Assembly (NCBI RefSeq): GCF_001941965.1
Contig: NZ_MKZO01000014.1
Span: 1-64,000, forward strand
Origin: Pseudomonas putida
GTDB lineage: Bacteria; Pseudomonadota; Gammaproteobacteria; Pseudomonadales; Pseudomonadaceae
Direction: 5' to 3'
Length of the DNA: 64,000 nucleotides
Shown here piece after piece: positions 7,613 through 16,969 of the stretch. The position numbers and the translations under genes are program-made. Numbering within the stretch: the stretch's first letter is position 1; every line of letters begins with the position of its first letter. The notes beneath the pieces are model-generated. The model was not told where the DNA came from, did not search any database, and saw only the letters and a list, made by a program, of their open reading frames with translations.

Positions 7613-9604
7613 ATGTCCTTGCCCAAGCATCACCTCGAATTGCTCAGCCCTGCCCGCGATGTCGCCATCGCCCGCGAGGCCATCCTGCATGGCGCCGACG
7701 CCGTGTACATCGGCGGCCCGAGCTTCGGCGCGCGGCATAACGCCTGCAACGAAGTCAGCGAGATCGCCGAACTGGTGAAATTCGCCCGCCGCTACCATGC
7801 GCGGATCTTCACCACCATCAACACCATCCTCCACGACAACGAGCTGGAACCGGCACGCAAGCTGATCCACCAGCTCTACGACGCCGGCGTCGACGCGCTG
7901 ATCGTCCAGGACCTCGGGGTGATGGAGCTGGATATCCCGCCGATCGAACTGCACGCCAGTACCCAGACCGATATCCGCACCCTGGGCCGGGCGAAGTTCC
8001 TCGACCAGGCCGGCTTCTCCCAGCTGGTGCTGGCCCGCGAGCTGAACCTCAAGGAAATCCGCGCCATCGCCGACGAAACCGACGCGGCGATCGAGTTCTT
8101 CATCCACGGTGCGCTGTGCGTGGCCTTCTCCGGCCAGTGCAACATCTCCCATGCCCAGACCGGGCGCAGCGCCAACCGCGGCGACTGCTCCCAGGCCTGC
8201 CGCCTGCCCTACACCCTGAAGGATGAAAAAGGCGGCGTGATCGCCTACGAGAAGCACCTGCTGTCGATGAAGGACAACAACCAGAGCGCCAACCTGGCCG
8301 CGCTGGTGGACGCCGGCGTGCGCTCGTTCAAGATCGAGGGCCGCTACAAGGACATGGGCTATGTGAAGAACATCACCGCCTACTACCGCCAGCTGCTCGA
8401 CAACATCCTCGAAGGTCGCCCGGATCTCGCCCGTGCCTCCAGCGGCCGTACCGCGCACTTCTTCGTCCCGGACCCGGACAAGACCTTCCACCGCGGCAGC
8501 ACCGACTACTTCGTCAGTGAGCGCAAGATCGATATCGGCGCCTTCGACTCGCCGACCTTCACCGGCCTGCTGGTGGGCAACGTGGAGAAAGTCGGCAAGC
8601 GCGACATGAGCGTGGTCACCCATGAGCCGCTGTCCAACGGCGACGGCCTGAACGTGCTGGTCAAGCGTGAGGTGGTGGGCTTCCGCGCCAATATCGCCGA
8701 GCTGAAAGGCGAGTTCGAGGAAGACGGCGAGAAGCGCTACCGCTACCGCGTCGAGCCCAACGAGATGCCCGAGGGCCTGTACAAGCTGCGCCCGAACCAC
8801 CCGCTGAGCCGCAACCTCGACCACAACTGGCAGCAGGCGCTGCAGAAGACCTCGGCCGAGCGCCGTATCGGCCTGTCCTGGGTTGCCCGCCTGCGCGAGG
8901 ACGCCCTGGAACTGACCGCCACCAGCGAAGAAGGCATCAGCGCCAGCGCCCGCCTGGATGGCCCGTTCGGGGTAGCCAACAAGCCGGAGCAGGCCCTGGA
9001 GCAACTGCACGACCTGCTGGGGCAACTGGGTACCACCCAGTACCACGCCAATGCCGTCGAACTGGATGCACCGCACGCCTTCTTCATCCCCAACTCGCAG
9101 CTCAAGGCCCTGCGCCGCGAAGTGATCGAGGCCCTGACCGAAGCGCGTATCGCAGCGCATCCGCGTGGCGGGCGCAAGGCGGAAAGCACGCCGCCGCCGG
9201 TCTACCCCGAGTCGCACCTGTCGTTCCTGGCCAACGTCTACAACGAGAAAGCCCGGGCCTTCTACCACCGTCATGGTGTCGAGCTGATCGATGCTGCGTA
9301 CGAAGCCCATGAGGAACCGGGCGAAGTACCGGTGATGATCACCAAGCACTGCCTGCGCTTCTCCTTCAACCTGTGCCCGAAACAGGCCAAGGGCGTGACC
9401 GGCGTGCGCACCAAGGTGGCGCCGATGCAGCTGATTCATGGCGATGAAGTGCTGACCCTGAAGTTCGACTGCAAGCCGTGCGAGATGCATGTGATCGGCA
9501 AGATGAAGGGCCATATCCTCGACCTGCCGCAGCCGGGCAGCGCGGTGGGCGGCCATATCAGCGCCGAAGACCTGATGAAGACCATTCCCCGCGGGCCGCA
9601 CTGA
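7613..9604 (+). CDS. rlhA: 23S rRNA 5-hydroxycytidine synthase, U32 peptidase family
   Basis: A 663-residue U32 family protein. Its length and architecture match RlhA (YdcP), which hydroxylates C2501 of 23S rRNA using prephenate-derived chemistry. The N-terminal TIM-barrel begins LELLSPARD with IREAILHGADAVYIGG-like spacing. The family cysteine cluster is seen as ALCVAFSGQCNISH, then NRGDCSQACRLPY, and a distal C-x6-C in FNLCPKQAK / FDCKPCEMH. These cysteines probably hold an Fe-S cluster. The start at 7613 is the first Met. Monocistronic. Related YegQ/TrhP tRNA enzymes are much shorter (about 450 residues), which favours RlhA. Confidence 0.9.
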   Translation: MSLPKHHLELLSPARDVAIAREAILHGADAVYIGGPSFGARHNACNEVSEIAELVKFARRYHARIFTTINTILHDNELEPARKLIHQLYDAGVDALIVQDLGVMELDIPPIELHASTQTDIRTLGRAKFLDQAGFSQLVLARELNLKEIRAIADETDAAIEFFIHGALCVAFSGQCNISHAQTGRSANRGDCSQACRLPYTLKDEKGGVIAYEKHLLSMKDNNQSANLAALVDAGVRSFKIEGRYKDMGYVKNITAYYRQLLDNILEGRPDLARASSGRTAHFFVPDPDKTFHRGSTDYFVSERKIDIGAFDSPTFTGLLVGNVEKVGKRDMSVVTHEPLSNGDGLNVLVKREVVGFRANIAELKGEFEEDGEKRYRYRVEPNEMPEGLYKLRPNHPLSRNLDHNWQQALQKTSAERRIGLSWVARLREDALELTATSEEGISASARLDGPFGVANKPEQALEQLHDLLGQLGTTQYHANAVELDAPHAFFIPNSQLKALRREVIEALTEARIAAHPRGGRKAESTPPPVYPESHLSFLANVYNEKARAFYHRHGVELIDAAYEAHEEPGEVPVMITKHCLRFSFNLCPKQAKGVTGVRTKVAPMQLIHGDEVLTLKFDCKPCEMHVIGKMKGHILDLPQPGSAVGGHISAEDLMKTIPRGPH

Positions 9605-10074
9605 GGCCCCACCTGGCATCTGTTTTGCCTTGTCACCTCCCACGGCGGGCCACATTGGCCGCTGTGGGAGCGGGTTCACCCGCTCCCACAGTGATCGCAT
9701 TCCGCCACTCCATCTCCTCCCTACCCGACCACCAACCGGTAGCGCTTTGCGCAACCTGTAGGAAATATTGATATCATCTGTAAGCATTTTCCTACGAAAC
9801 TCAGGGCTCACCCCCGGAATCACGCTAGGGAAACACCTTAAACGGCATTCAACTTTTGCAGACATGGGCCGATGTATGGAGCGCAGGCCGGGTTAGAACG
9901 GTGCAAAACCAGTCAAAATATCGGCGCTTTATTTCCGTTGCACCAACGATCGGAAACAGGCGCACTGAAAAAACAAATTATTGACACCGTCATTTTGATA
10001 TCACACCCTTGCCTCTTTGGAAGACCTGATCTGCCCTTCTGTAGTCCAGATAGCCGTTGGCTGGAAGTACATAT
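9605..10074. other. 470-bp leader region of the cellulose operon
   Basis: Noncoding stretch between rlhA and bcsQ. It holds a perfect hairpin (9662-9691), an 8-base inverted repeat GTAGGAAA / TTTCCTAC (9758-9765 and 9788-9795), and two copies of the palindrome TGATATCA (9769-9776 and 9996-10003). A TTGACA at 9981-9986 could be a -35 box, but no good -10 follows at 16-18 bases. I saw no full FleQ consensus box and no c-di-GMP riboswitch. AT content rises towards bcsQ, as expected for a promoter region. Confidence 0.6.
9662..9691. terminator. Hairpin downstream of rlhA
   Basis: CTGTGGGAGCGGG and its exact complement CCCGCTCCCACAG flank a TTCA loop, 57 bases after the rlhA stop. There is no T-run, so it is not a classical intrinsic terminator. 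The CTCCCACAG end is shared with the REP family, so this may be a short REP-derived stem used as a 3' end. Confidence 0.5.
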
Positions 10075-11247
10075 ATGAGTCAAGCAGACGATATTGGAAA
10101 TCTGTTCCACCGCTTTGGGGCCAGTGCCGACAGCTACCAGGAAATCAACACCGAGTTCGAATTCCTCGAGCCTTTGCCCGCAAACGCAGAGCCGGCGCCG
10201 CTTGCGCCCGCTGCGGTGAAACCCGCTCCGGTCACTTTGGTCGAGGTCAAGCGCCCCGCCCTGGTCACCGCCGCCCCCGCGCCATCCGCTCCGGTTGTTG
10301 TGCAATCTCCCGTGCCCGCCGTCCCTGCTCCGGCGTTTTTGCCGTCGAGCGCCGAGGCGCCGGCCGGTTCCCTGCGTGACCGCCTGCAAGGCATCGCCCG
10401 GCAACGCCGCCTCGCCGCCGAAGAAAGCAACCGCCGCGCCCTCGACAAGGCCATGCGGGTGCAACCCGCGTCGCGACCACAAGCACGCATCGTTGCCGTC
10501 GTGTCAGCCAAAGGCGGTGTCGGCAAGACGACATTGGCCATGTCCCTGGCCAAACTGCTCAAGCGCCCGGTCGGCCGCACCCTGGTCCTCGACCTCGATC
10601 CGCAGAACGCCCTGCTCAGCCATTTCAACCTGCCGCGTACCACGCCCGGCCTGAACCAGGCACGCCTGGATGCGCTGGACTGGAGCGAAATCTGCGCCCC
10701 TACCGACGCTGGTATCGAATGCCTGCCGTTCGGCCCGAGCAACGCTGCCGACCTGCGCGCCTTCGAAACTCTGCTGGCGGGCAACCCGGAGTGGCTGGTG
10801 CAGGAGCTGTCCACCCTCGACCTGGGCAAGGACGACCTGCTGTTGATCGACACCAGCACCGGCGCCTCGCCCTGGCTGCACCAGGTCCTGGCCATCGCCG
10901 ACCAGGTGATCGCCGTGACCCTGGCCGACGCCGCCTCCTACCTGGTGCTGGACAAGCTGCAGTCCTGGCTTTCCCCCTTGCGCCCCGAACACTGCGCCTA
11001 TCTGGTCAACCTGGTGGACGCCCGCAGCGCCCTGAGCCTGGATATGAGCGAAGTGCTGCGCCAGCAACTGGGCAACCAATGGCTGGCCGCCGTTCCGTTC
11101 GACCCGCAGGTCGGCGAGGCCCTGGCCTTCGAATACGACCTTTTCCAGCAACCGGCCGATAGCCCTGCCTGCCAGGCATTGCGCAACGTTGCCGGCCAGC
11201 TGACCCACCGCCTCGAGCAGCTTCGCGAAGAACACAGCGCCTCATGA
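10075..11247 (+). CDS. bcsQ: Cellulose biosynthesis ParA/MinD-like ATPase BcsQ (WssA)
   Basis: A 390-residue cytoplasmic ATPase, homologous to WssA of P. fluorescens and BcsQ of enterics, which helps localise and assemble the cellulose secretion complex. The deviant Walker A is SAKGGVGKTT with Lys151 (and signature Lys146). A Walker B-like LLLIDTSTGAS follows about 110 residues later. The first 140 residues are an Ala/Pro-rich extension that begins with the short motif LFHRFGASADSYQEI, similar in spacing to the conserved BcsR motif. Start ATG at 10075 has GGAAG 7 bases upstream; an in-frame ATG at 10057 is less likely. First gene of the operon, overlapping bcsA by four bases. Confidence 0.88.
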   Translation: MSQADDIGNLFHRFGASADSYQEINTEFEFLEPLPANAEPAPLAPAAVKPAPVTLVEVKRPALVTAAPAPSAPVVVQSPVPAVPAPAFLPSSAEAPAGSLRDRLQGIARQRRLAAEESNRRALDKAMRVQPASRPQARIVAVVSAKGGVGKTTLAMSLAKLLKRPVGRTLVLDLDPQNALLSHFNLPRTTPGLNQARLDALDWSEICAPTDAGIECLPFGPSNAADLRAFETLLAGNPEWLVQELSTLDLGKDDLLLIDTSTGASPWLHQVLAIADQVIAVTLADAASYLVLDKLQSWLSPLRPEHCAYLVNLVDARSALSLDMSEVLRQQLGNQWLAAVPFDPQVGEALAFEYDLFQQPADSPACQALRNVAGQLTHRLEQLREEHSAS

Positions 11248-13469
11248 CCGCCCAACTCACACCGACGCCGGAGTTGCCGACGTCCAGGAGAGCGCGGGCG
11301 CATGCCTGGGTTGCCCGGATGGAAGCACTGTCCCCGGCCCTTAAGCTCAGCCTGAAGATCGCTGCCGCCGTGGTCGGCTTGTTCCTGCTCGCCGCCGTGG
11401 TCACCGCGCCCCTGGACCTGGAACGCCAGTTCGCCTTTTCCGGCCTGTGCCTGGTCTGCCTGCTGATCCTGCGCAAAGTGCCGGGACGCCTGCCGGTGAT
11501 GGCCATGATCGCCCTGTCCTTGCTGGCGACCCTGCGCTACGTCTATTGGCGCCTGACCGACACCCTCGGCTTCGACAACTGGGTGGACATGTTCTTCGGC
11601 TATGGCCTGGTGGCCGCCGAGACCTACGCCCTGATCATCCTCGCGTTCGGCTACATGCAGACCGCCTGGCCGCTGCAGCGCAAGCCGAAGATCCTCACCA
11701 CGCCGCCGCAGGAATGGCCGGTGGTGGACGTGTTCGTGCCGACCTACAACGAAGAACTGAGCATCGTCAAACTCACCGTCCTCGCCGCCCAGGCCATGGA
11801 CTGGCCGCGGGACAAGCTGCGCATCCATGTGCTGGACGACGGTCGCCGCGAGGAATTCCGCGAGTTCTCCCGGCAGATCGGGGTCAACTACATCGTCCGC
11901 GACAACAACCGTCACGCCAAGGCCGGTAACCTCAACGAAGCGCTGAAGGTCACCGACGGCGAGTTCGTGGCGATCTTCGACGCCGACCATGTGCCGACCC
12001 GCTCCTTCCTCCAGGTCACCCTGGGCTGGTTCCTCAAGGATCCAAAGCTGTCGCTGCTGCAAACGCCGCACTTCTTCTTCTCGCCCGACCCGTTCGAGAA
12101 AAACCTCAACACCTTCCGTTCGGTACCCAACGAGGGTGAGCTGTTCTACGGCCTGATCCAGGACGGCAACGACCTGTGGAACGCCACCTTCTTCTGTGGT
12201 TCCTGCGCGGTGATCCGGCGTACCCACCTGCTGGAAGTCGGCGGCGTCGCGGTGGAAACCGTGACCGAGGACGCCCACACCGCCCTCAAGCTCAACCGCA
12301 AGGGCTACAACACCGCCTACCTGGCGATCCCCCAGGCGGCAGGCCTGGCTACCGAGAGCCTGTCACGGCATATCAACCAGCGCATCCGCTGGGCCCGGGG
12401 CATGGCGCAGATCTTCCGCACCGACAACCCGTTCATGGGCAAGGGCCTGAACTTCGGCCAGCGGGTCTGCTACGCCAACGCCATGGCGCACTTCTTCTAC
12501 GGCCTGCCGCGCCTGGTGTTCCTCACCGCACCGCTGGCCTACCTGATTTTCGGCGCGAAGATCTTCCACGCCTCGGCGCTGATGATCACCGCCTACGTGC
12601 TGCCCCATATCATCCACGCCAGCCTGACCAACTCACGGATCCAGGGGAAGTTCCGCCATTCGTTCTGGAACGAGGTCTACGAATCGGTACTGGCCTGGTA
12701 CATCATGCGCCCGGTGCTGGTGGCCCTGATCAACCCGAAGGTCGGCGGCTTCAACGTCACCGACAAGGGCGGGATCATCGAGAAGGACTATTTCGACTGG
12801 AAGCTGGCCCGGCCCTATATCGTCCTGCTGGCGCTGAACCTGATCGGCATGGCCTGCGGCATCGTCCAGCTGGTGATCGGCGACCCGGACGCGGCAGTGA
12901 CCATCGTCATCAACCTCGGCTGGACCCTGTACAACGTGATCATGACCAGCGCCGCCGTGGCCGTGGCCAGTGAAAGCCGCCAGGTGCGCACCGAGCCACG
13001 GGTGCACGCCGAGCTGCCGGTGCGTCTGCACCTGCCCGACGGCCGCGAGATCGACACCAGCACCCTCGACTTCTCCCAGAGCGGCGTGGGCGTGAAGCTG
13101 CCGGCGGACCTGGCCCTGACCAAGGACATGCAGCTCGACGTGACCCTGCACCGCGGCGGCCAGGCCTGCGTGCTGCCGGCGCGGGTGATGTTCTCGCGCC
13201 ACGGCATGGCCGGCATGCGCTTCCGCGAGCTGACCCTGCGCCAGCAGAGCGACATGGTCCGCCTGACCTTCTCCCGCGCCGACACCTGGGCCTCGACCTG
13301 GGGCGGCGCCAAGACCGACACCCCGCTGCACGCCCTGCGCGATGTCAGCCGGGTCGGCCTGCGCGGCATCTACGACCTCGGCCAGGCGACCGTGGCAGCG
13401 CTGCAGCACCGCCGCTATTTCCGCAAGAACCCGACTTCTCCTTCCGAACCTGCAGTGGAAACCCAATGA
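11244..13469 (+). CDS. bcsA: Cellulose synthase catalytic subunit BcsA (WssB)
   Basis: A 741-residue inner-membrane GT2 processive glycosyltransferase making beta-1,4-glucan from UDP-glucose. Four N-terminal membrane segments precede the catalytic domain: DDG at Asp198-Asp199, DAD at 246-248, TED at 341-343 (catalytic base Asp343), and QRIRW at 379-383. More membrane helices follow. The C-terminal PilZ domain has RTEPR (Arg582, Arg586; RxxxR) and DFSQSG (Asp609, Ser611, Gly614; DxSxxG), so the enzyme should need c-di-GMP. All catalytic and allosteric residues are intact. It overlaps bcsQ and bcsB by four bases each, indicating coupled translation. Confidence 0.96.
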   Translation: MTAQLTPTPELPTSRRARAHAWVARMEALSPALKLSLKIAAAVVGLFLLAAVVTAPLDLERQFAFSGLCLVCLLILRKVPGRLPVMAMIALSLLATLRYVYWRLTDTLGFDNWVDMFFGYGLVAAETYALIILAFGYMQTAWPLQRKPKILTTPPQEWPVVDVFVPTYNEELSIVKLTVLAAQAMDWPRDKLRIHVLDDGRREEFREFSRQIGVNYIVRDNNRHAKAGNLNEALKVTDGEFVAIFDADHVPTRSFLQVTLGWFLKDPKLSLLQTPHFFFSPDPFEKNLNTFRSVPNEGELFYGLIQDGNDLWNATFFCGSCAVIRRTHLLEVGGVAVETVTEDAHTALKLNRKGYNTAYLAIPQAAGLATESLSRHINQRIRWARGMAQIFRTDNPFMGKGLNFGQRVCYANAMAHFFYGLPRLVFLTAPLAYLIFGAKIFHASALMITAYVLPHIIHASLTNSRIQGKFRHSFWNEVYESVLAWYIMRPVLVALINPKVGGFNVTDKGGIIEKDYFDWKLARPYIVLLALNLIGMACGIVQLVIGDPDAAVTIVINLGWTLYNVIMTSAAVAVASESRQVRTEPRVHAELPVRLHLPDGREIDTSTLDFSQSGVGVKLPADLALTKDMQLDVTLHRGGQACVLPARVMFSRHGMAGMRFRELTLRQQSDMVRLTFSRADTWASTWGGAKTDTPLHALRDVSRVGLRGIYDLGQATVAALQHRRYFRKNPTSPSEPAVETQ

Positions 13470-15769
13470 CCTTCCAGGCTCCCTTCCCCCGCTCCGTCAA
13501 CCCGTTGCGCCGCCCCCGCGCCCTGCTCGCCTGCGCCCTCCTCCTGGCCGGCGCAGCCCAGGCCGAGGAACTGCCGGCCAGCGCGTCGGCGGTGGCGGCG
13601 CCGGATGCGGCCCTCAGCCCGGCAGGCACCTCCCCCGGTTACCACATGACCTTCAAGGAGCTGGGCAAGGACTACACCATGAGCCTCAAGGGCATCGAGT
13701 CCGCCGACACGGTGAACTTCGACATGCGCGCCGACGAGGTGGTGACCGGGGCCCAGCTGACCCTGCAATACACCTATTCGCCGGCCCTGCTCAGCGACCT
13801 GTCGCAGATCAACATCATGGTCAACGATGAAGTCGCCGCCAGCCTGGCCCTGCCCAAGGAAAGCGCCGGCACCCTGCAGAAGCAGACCATCGAGATCCCG
13901 CCCTACCTGATCACCGAGTTCAACCGCCTCAGCGTGCAGTTAATCGGCCACTACACCATGCAGTGCGAGGACCCGCAGCACTCCAGCCTGTGGGCGAAGA
14001 TCGGCAGCGACAGCCAATTGAGCATCCAGGTGTCCCAGGTCGAGTTGCCCAACGACCTGGCCAACCTGCCCATGCCGCTGTTCGACCGTCGCGACCGCCG
14101 CGCCCTGGCCTTGCCGTTCGTGTTTGCCGCTGCACCGGACAACACCACCCTGGAAGCCGCCGGCGCGGTCTCCTCGTGGCTGGGCGCGCTGGCCAGTTAC
14201 CGTGGCGCGCGCTTCTCGACTCAACTCGACGGCCTGCCGGCCAGCGGCAACGGCGTCGTCCTGGTCAACAGCACCGAGGCCTCGCACCTGGCCGGCCTCG
14301 ACCTGCCAGCGGTGGACGGCCCGACCCTGTCCATCGTCGCCAACCCCAATGACCGTTTCGGCAAGCTGTTGGTCATCGCCGGCCGCGACAGTGCCGAAAT
14401 CAAGCAAGCCGCCAACGCCCTGGTCCTCGGCAACCGCAGCTTCGCCGGGCAAAGCGTGAAGATCGACGCCGTCGACCTGCTGCCGCGCCAGCCCTACGAC
14501 GCGCCGAACTGGCTGCCCAGCGATCGCCCGGTGCGCCTGGGCGAGTTGCTCGAGCCGCGCCAGTTGAACGTCTCCGGCTACGCCCCGGCGATGATCACCG
14601 TGCCGATGCGCCTGCCGCCGGACCTGTTCAACTGGCGTGAAGACGGCGCCCGGCTGAACCTGAAGTACCGCTACACGCCGCAGCAGACCTCGACCAACTC
14701 GTCGCTGATGGTCAGCTTCAACGACCGCTTCATCCGTTCCATGACCCTGCCATCGATCCAGAGCATGGGCGCCGGGGAAAGCCTGCTGGCGATGCTGAAG
14801 AAGGACGACAGCCTGGTCCGCGAAGCGAGCATGCTGCTGCCGCTGGACTCGGTCGCCCTGCAATCGCGCCTGCAATTCCGCTATATGTTCGACTACGTCA
14901 AGCAGGGTGAATGCGGCGACATCATCATCGACAACATGCGCGGCGCCATCGACCCCGACTCGACCCTGGACCTGAGCGGCTACGACCACTTCATCGCCAT
15001 GCCCAACCTCGGCGTGTTCAAGGACAGCGGCTTCCCCTTCACCCGCCTGGCCGACCTGTCGCAGACTGCGGTGATCCTTCCGGACAATGCCGGCCCGGCC
15101 GACTGGGACGCCTACCTGACCGTGCTCGGACGCTTTGGTGATTCCACCGGCTACCCGGCCACGGCGGTCAGCGTCGGCCAGGCCGACGACGTCGGGCAGT
15201 TCGCCGACAAGGACCTGCTGGTGCTGTCCTCCGGGCACAACCAACCGCTGCTCAAGAGCTGGGCCGACTACCTGCCCAGCCGCAGCGAAGACGCCAGGCG
15301 CTATGTGGAGTTCTCCGACCTGCCGCTGCGCCTGCGCGAATGGATCAGCCCGGACCCCGCCGCCAACCTGCGCAAGGCCCGGGGCGCCCTGACCTTCAGC
15401 GGCGGCGACAGCGGCTCCTACGTCAGCGGCTTCGAATCGCCGCTGCAGAAGGGCCGCAGCGTGGTCCTGCTGTCCAGCCCACAGGCCGGCAAGCTCAGCG
15501 AAGTGACCGACGCCCTGATCGGCGGCGAGCACTACACCCAGGCCCTGCAAGGCAGCCTGGCAGTGATCAAGGGCAAGAACATCCAGTCGCTGGTGGCCGA
15601 AGAGGATTACTACGTCGGCCAACTGGGCCCGTTCCGCTACATCCAATGGGTGCTGTCGCGCCACGTGTTCCTGCTGCTGGTGCTGACCGTCGTCGGGGTG
15701 TCCCTGGTCAGTGGCGCGGCCTACTTCTCGCTGCGCACCATCGCCCGACGCCGGCTCAAGGACCAGTAA
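13466..15769 (+). CDS. bcsB: Cellulose synthase periplasmic subunit BcsB (WssC)
   Basis: A 767-residue periplasmic protein anchored by one C-terminal helix (about residues 733-756), which packs against BcsA and guides the glucan across the periplasm. A basic N terminus and hydrophobic stretch ending AQAEE (near 33) form the signal peptide. The rest has the BcsB pattern of two carbohydrate-binding-like and flavodoxin-like domain repeats; the second half contains MFDYVKQGECGDIIIDNMRG, a conserved BcsB-type block. A short basic tail (RRRLKDQ) follows the anchor. Start overlaps bcsA by four bases. Confidence 0.94.
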   Translation: MTFQAPFPRSVNPLRRPRALLACALLLAGAAQAEELPASASAVAAPDAALSPAGTSPGYHMTFKELGKDYTMSLKGIESADTVNFDMRADEVVTGAQLTLQYTYSPALLSDLSQINIMVNDEVAASLALPKESAGTLQKQTIEIPPYLITEFNRLSVQLIGHYTMQCEDPQHSSLWAKIGSDSQLSIQVSQVELPNDLANLPMPLFDRRDRRALALPFVFAAAPDNTTLEAAGAVSSWLGALASYRGARFSTQLDGLPASGNGVVLVNSTEASHLAGLDLPAVDGPTLSIVANPNDRFGKLLVIAGRDSAEIKQAANALVLGNRSFAGQSVKIDAVDLLPRQPYDAPNWLPSDRPVRLGELLEPRQLNVSGYAPAMITVPMRLPPDLFNWREDGARLNLKYRYTPQQTSTNSSLMVSFNDRFIRSMTLPSIQSMGAGESLLAMLKKDDSLVREASMLLPLDSVALQSRLQFRYMFDYVKQGECGDIIIDNMRGAIDPDSTLDLSGYDHFIAMPNLGVFKDSGFPFTRLADLSQTAVILPDNAGPADWDAYLTVLGRFGDSTGYPATAVSVGQADDVGQFADKDLLVLSSGHNQPLLKSWADYLPSRSEDARRYVEFSDLPLRLREWISPDPAANLRKARGALTFSGGDSGSYVSGFESPLQKGRSVVLLSSPQAGKLSEVTDALIGGEHYTQALQGSLAVIKGKNIQSLVAEEDYYVGQLGPFRYIQWVLSRHVFLLLVLTVVGVSLVSGAAYFSLRTIARRRLKDQ

Positions 15770-15772
15770 GTC

Positions 15773-16969
15773 ATGAAGACTCCATTGAAGACCCTGCTCG
15801 CTGCCGCCCTCGGCGCCTGCCTGCTGCCCGCCACCAGCCAGGCCGCCGAGCAGTGCGGCGTCAGCGAGTGGCCGCTGTGGCACGACTTCGTCCAGCACTT
15901 CATCCAGCCTGACGGCCGGGTGCTGGACGCCAGTACCCCGCAGTTGCACAGTTCTTCCGAAGGCCAGTCCTACGGCATGTTCTTCGCCCTGGTCGCCAAT
16001 GACCGGCCGGCCTTCGACAAACTCTGGGCCTGGGCCAGGAACAACCTGGCCGGCAGCGACATCGCCAACAACCTGCCGGGCTGGTGGTGGGGCAAGGACG
16101 AGAAAGGCCAGTGGCGCCTGCTCGACAGCAACTCCGCCTCCGACGCCGACCTGTGGTTCGCCTACGCCCTGAGCGAAGCGGCGCGCCTGTGGAAGGACGA
16201 CAGCTATGCCAAGGAGGCCAACCTGCTGCTGGCCAATATCAAGGCCAGGGAAGTCGCCGACCTGCCCGGCCTGGGCAAGATGCTCCTGCCCGGCCCGTTC
16301 GGCTTCGCCCAGCCTGGTCACCTCTGGCACCTGAACCCGAGCTACCTGCCGGTGCCGGTGCTGCGCCGCATCGCCGCGGTCGACCCGCAAGGCCCGTGGA
16401 ACGAGATCGCCCGCAGCACCGGCAGCCTGATGCAGCGCGCCGCCAAGCACGGCTTTATCGCCGACTGGGTCGGCTATCGCGGCACCGGTCCGAGTTCCGG
16501 GCTGTTCATCATCGACCCGCTCAAGGGCGAACAAGGCAGCTACGACGCGATCCGCGTGTATCTGTGGGCCGGCATGACCCCCAACAGTGACCCCCTGGCC
16601 AAGCCGATCCTCGACAGCCTCGACGGCATGTCGCGCATCGTCGCCACCCAGGGCACGCCGCCGGAGAAGGTCCAGGTACACGCCAACACCACCAGCAATG
16701 CCGCCAACTTCGGGTTCTCCGCCGCGCTGCTGCCCTACCTGAAGGCCCGCCAGCAACCCTGGCTGGAGCAGCAGCAACGCGCCCGGGTCGATGCCGAGCT
16801 GGCCCAAAGCTTTACCCCGCAGGCAGTTCAGGCCAGCCAACCACCTTATTACTCCGTGGTCCTCAGCCTGTTCGCCCTTGGCTACATGGATGAGCATTAC
16901 CGCTTCCTCGCCGACGGGAAGCTGCAACCTCTCTGGGAGACTTCATGCGCTCGCGTCGTCAAACTCTAG
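15773..16969 (+). CDS. bcsZ: Periplasmic endo-1,4-beta-glucanase BcsZ (WssD), GH8
   Basis: A 398-residue family 8 glycoside hydrolase exported by a signal peptide (about 1-24, ending SQAAE). It trims cellulose during export and is needed for normal polymer output in related systems. The proton-donor Glu is Glu63 in SSEGQSYGMFFALV. An aromatic-rich substrate cleft is seen in GWWWGKDEKGQW and DADLWFAYAL. The family end motif SNAANFGFSAALLPYL is present. Full length. Starts 3 bases after bcsB and runs 25 bases into bcsC. Confidence 0.94.
   Translation: MKTPLKTLLAAALGACLLPATSQAAEQCGVSEWPLWHDFVQHFIQPDGRVLDASTPQLHSSSEGQSYGMFFALVANDRPAFDKLWAWARNNLAGSDIANNLPGWWWGKDEKGQWRLLDSNSASDADLWFAYALSEAARLWKDDSYAKEANLLLANIKAREVADLPGLGKMLLPGPFGFAQPGHLWHLNPSYLPVPVLRRIAAVDPQGPWNEIARSTGSLMQRAAKHGFIADWVGYRGTGPSSGLFIIDPLKGEQGSYDAIRVYLWAGMTPNSDPLAKPILDSLDGMSRIVATQGTPPEKVQVHANTTSNAANFGFSAALLPYLKARQQPWLEQQQRARVDAELAQSFTPQAVQASQPPYYSVVLSLFALGYMDEHYRFLADGKLQPLWETSCARVVKL

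Noticed and set aside
7568..9865. 765-codon minus-strand frame opposite rlhA
   Set aside because: Same antisense artefact; the plus strand encodes a full conserved U32 enzyme.
9981..10009. Sigma-70 promoter at TTGACA for bcsQ
   Set aside because: No acceptable -10 hexamer occurs 16-18 bases downstream, so I did not list it as a promoter.
9605..10074. c-di-GMP riboswitch or FleQ box before the cellulose operon
   Set aside because: I looked for the GEMM core and the FleQ palindrome and saw neither; c-di-GMP control is expected through the BcsA PilZ domain.
13940..16927. Very long open frame on the minus strand (995 codons) opposite bcsB-bcsZ
   Set aside because: It is the mirror of high-GC third-position coding on the plus strand. 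Its product is a low-complexity mix of Ala, Gly, Val, Gln and Arg with no domain, and it runs against two certain genes.
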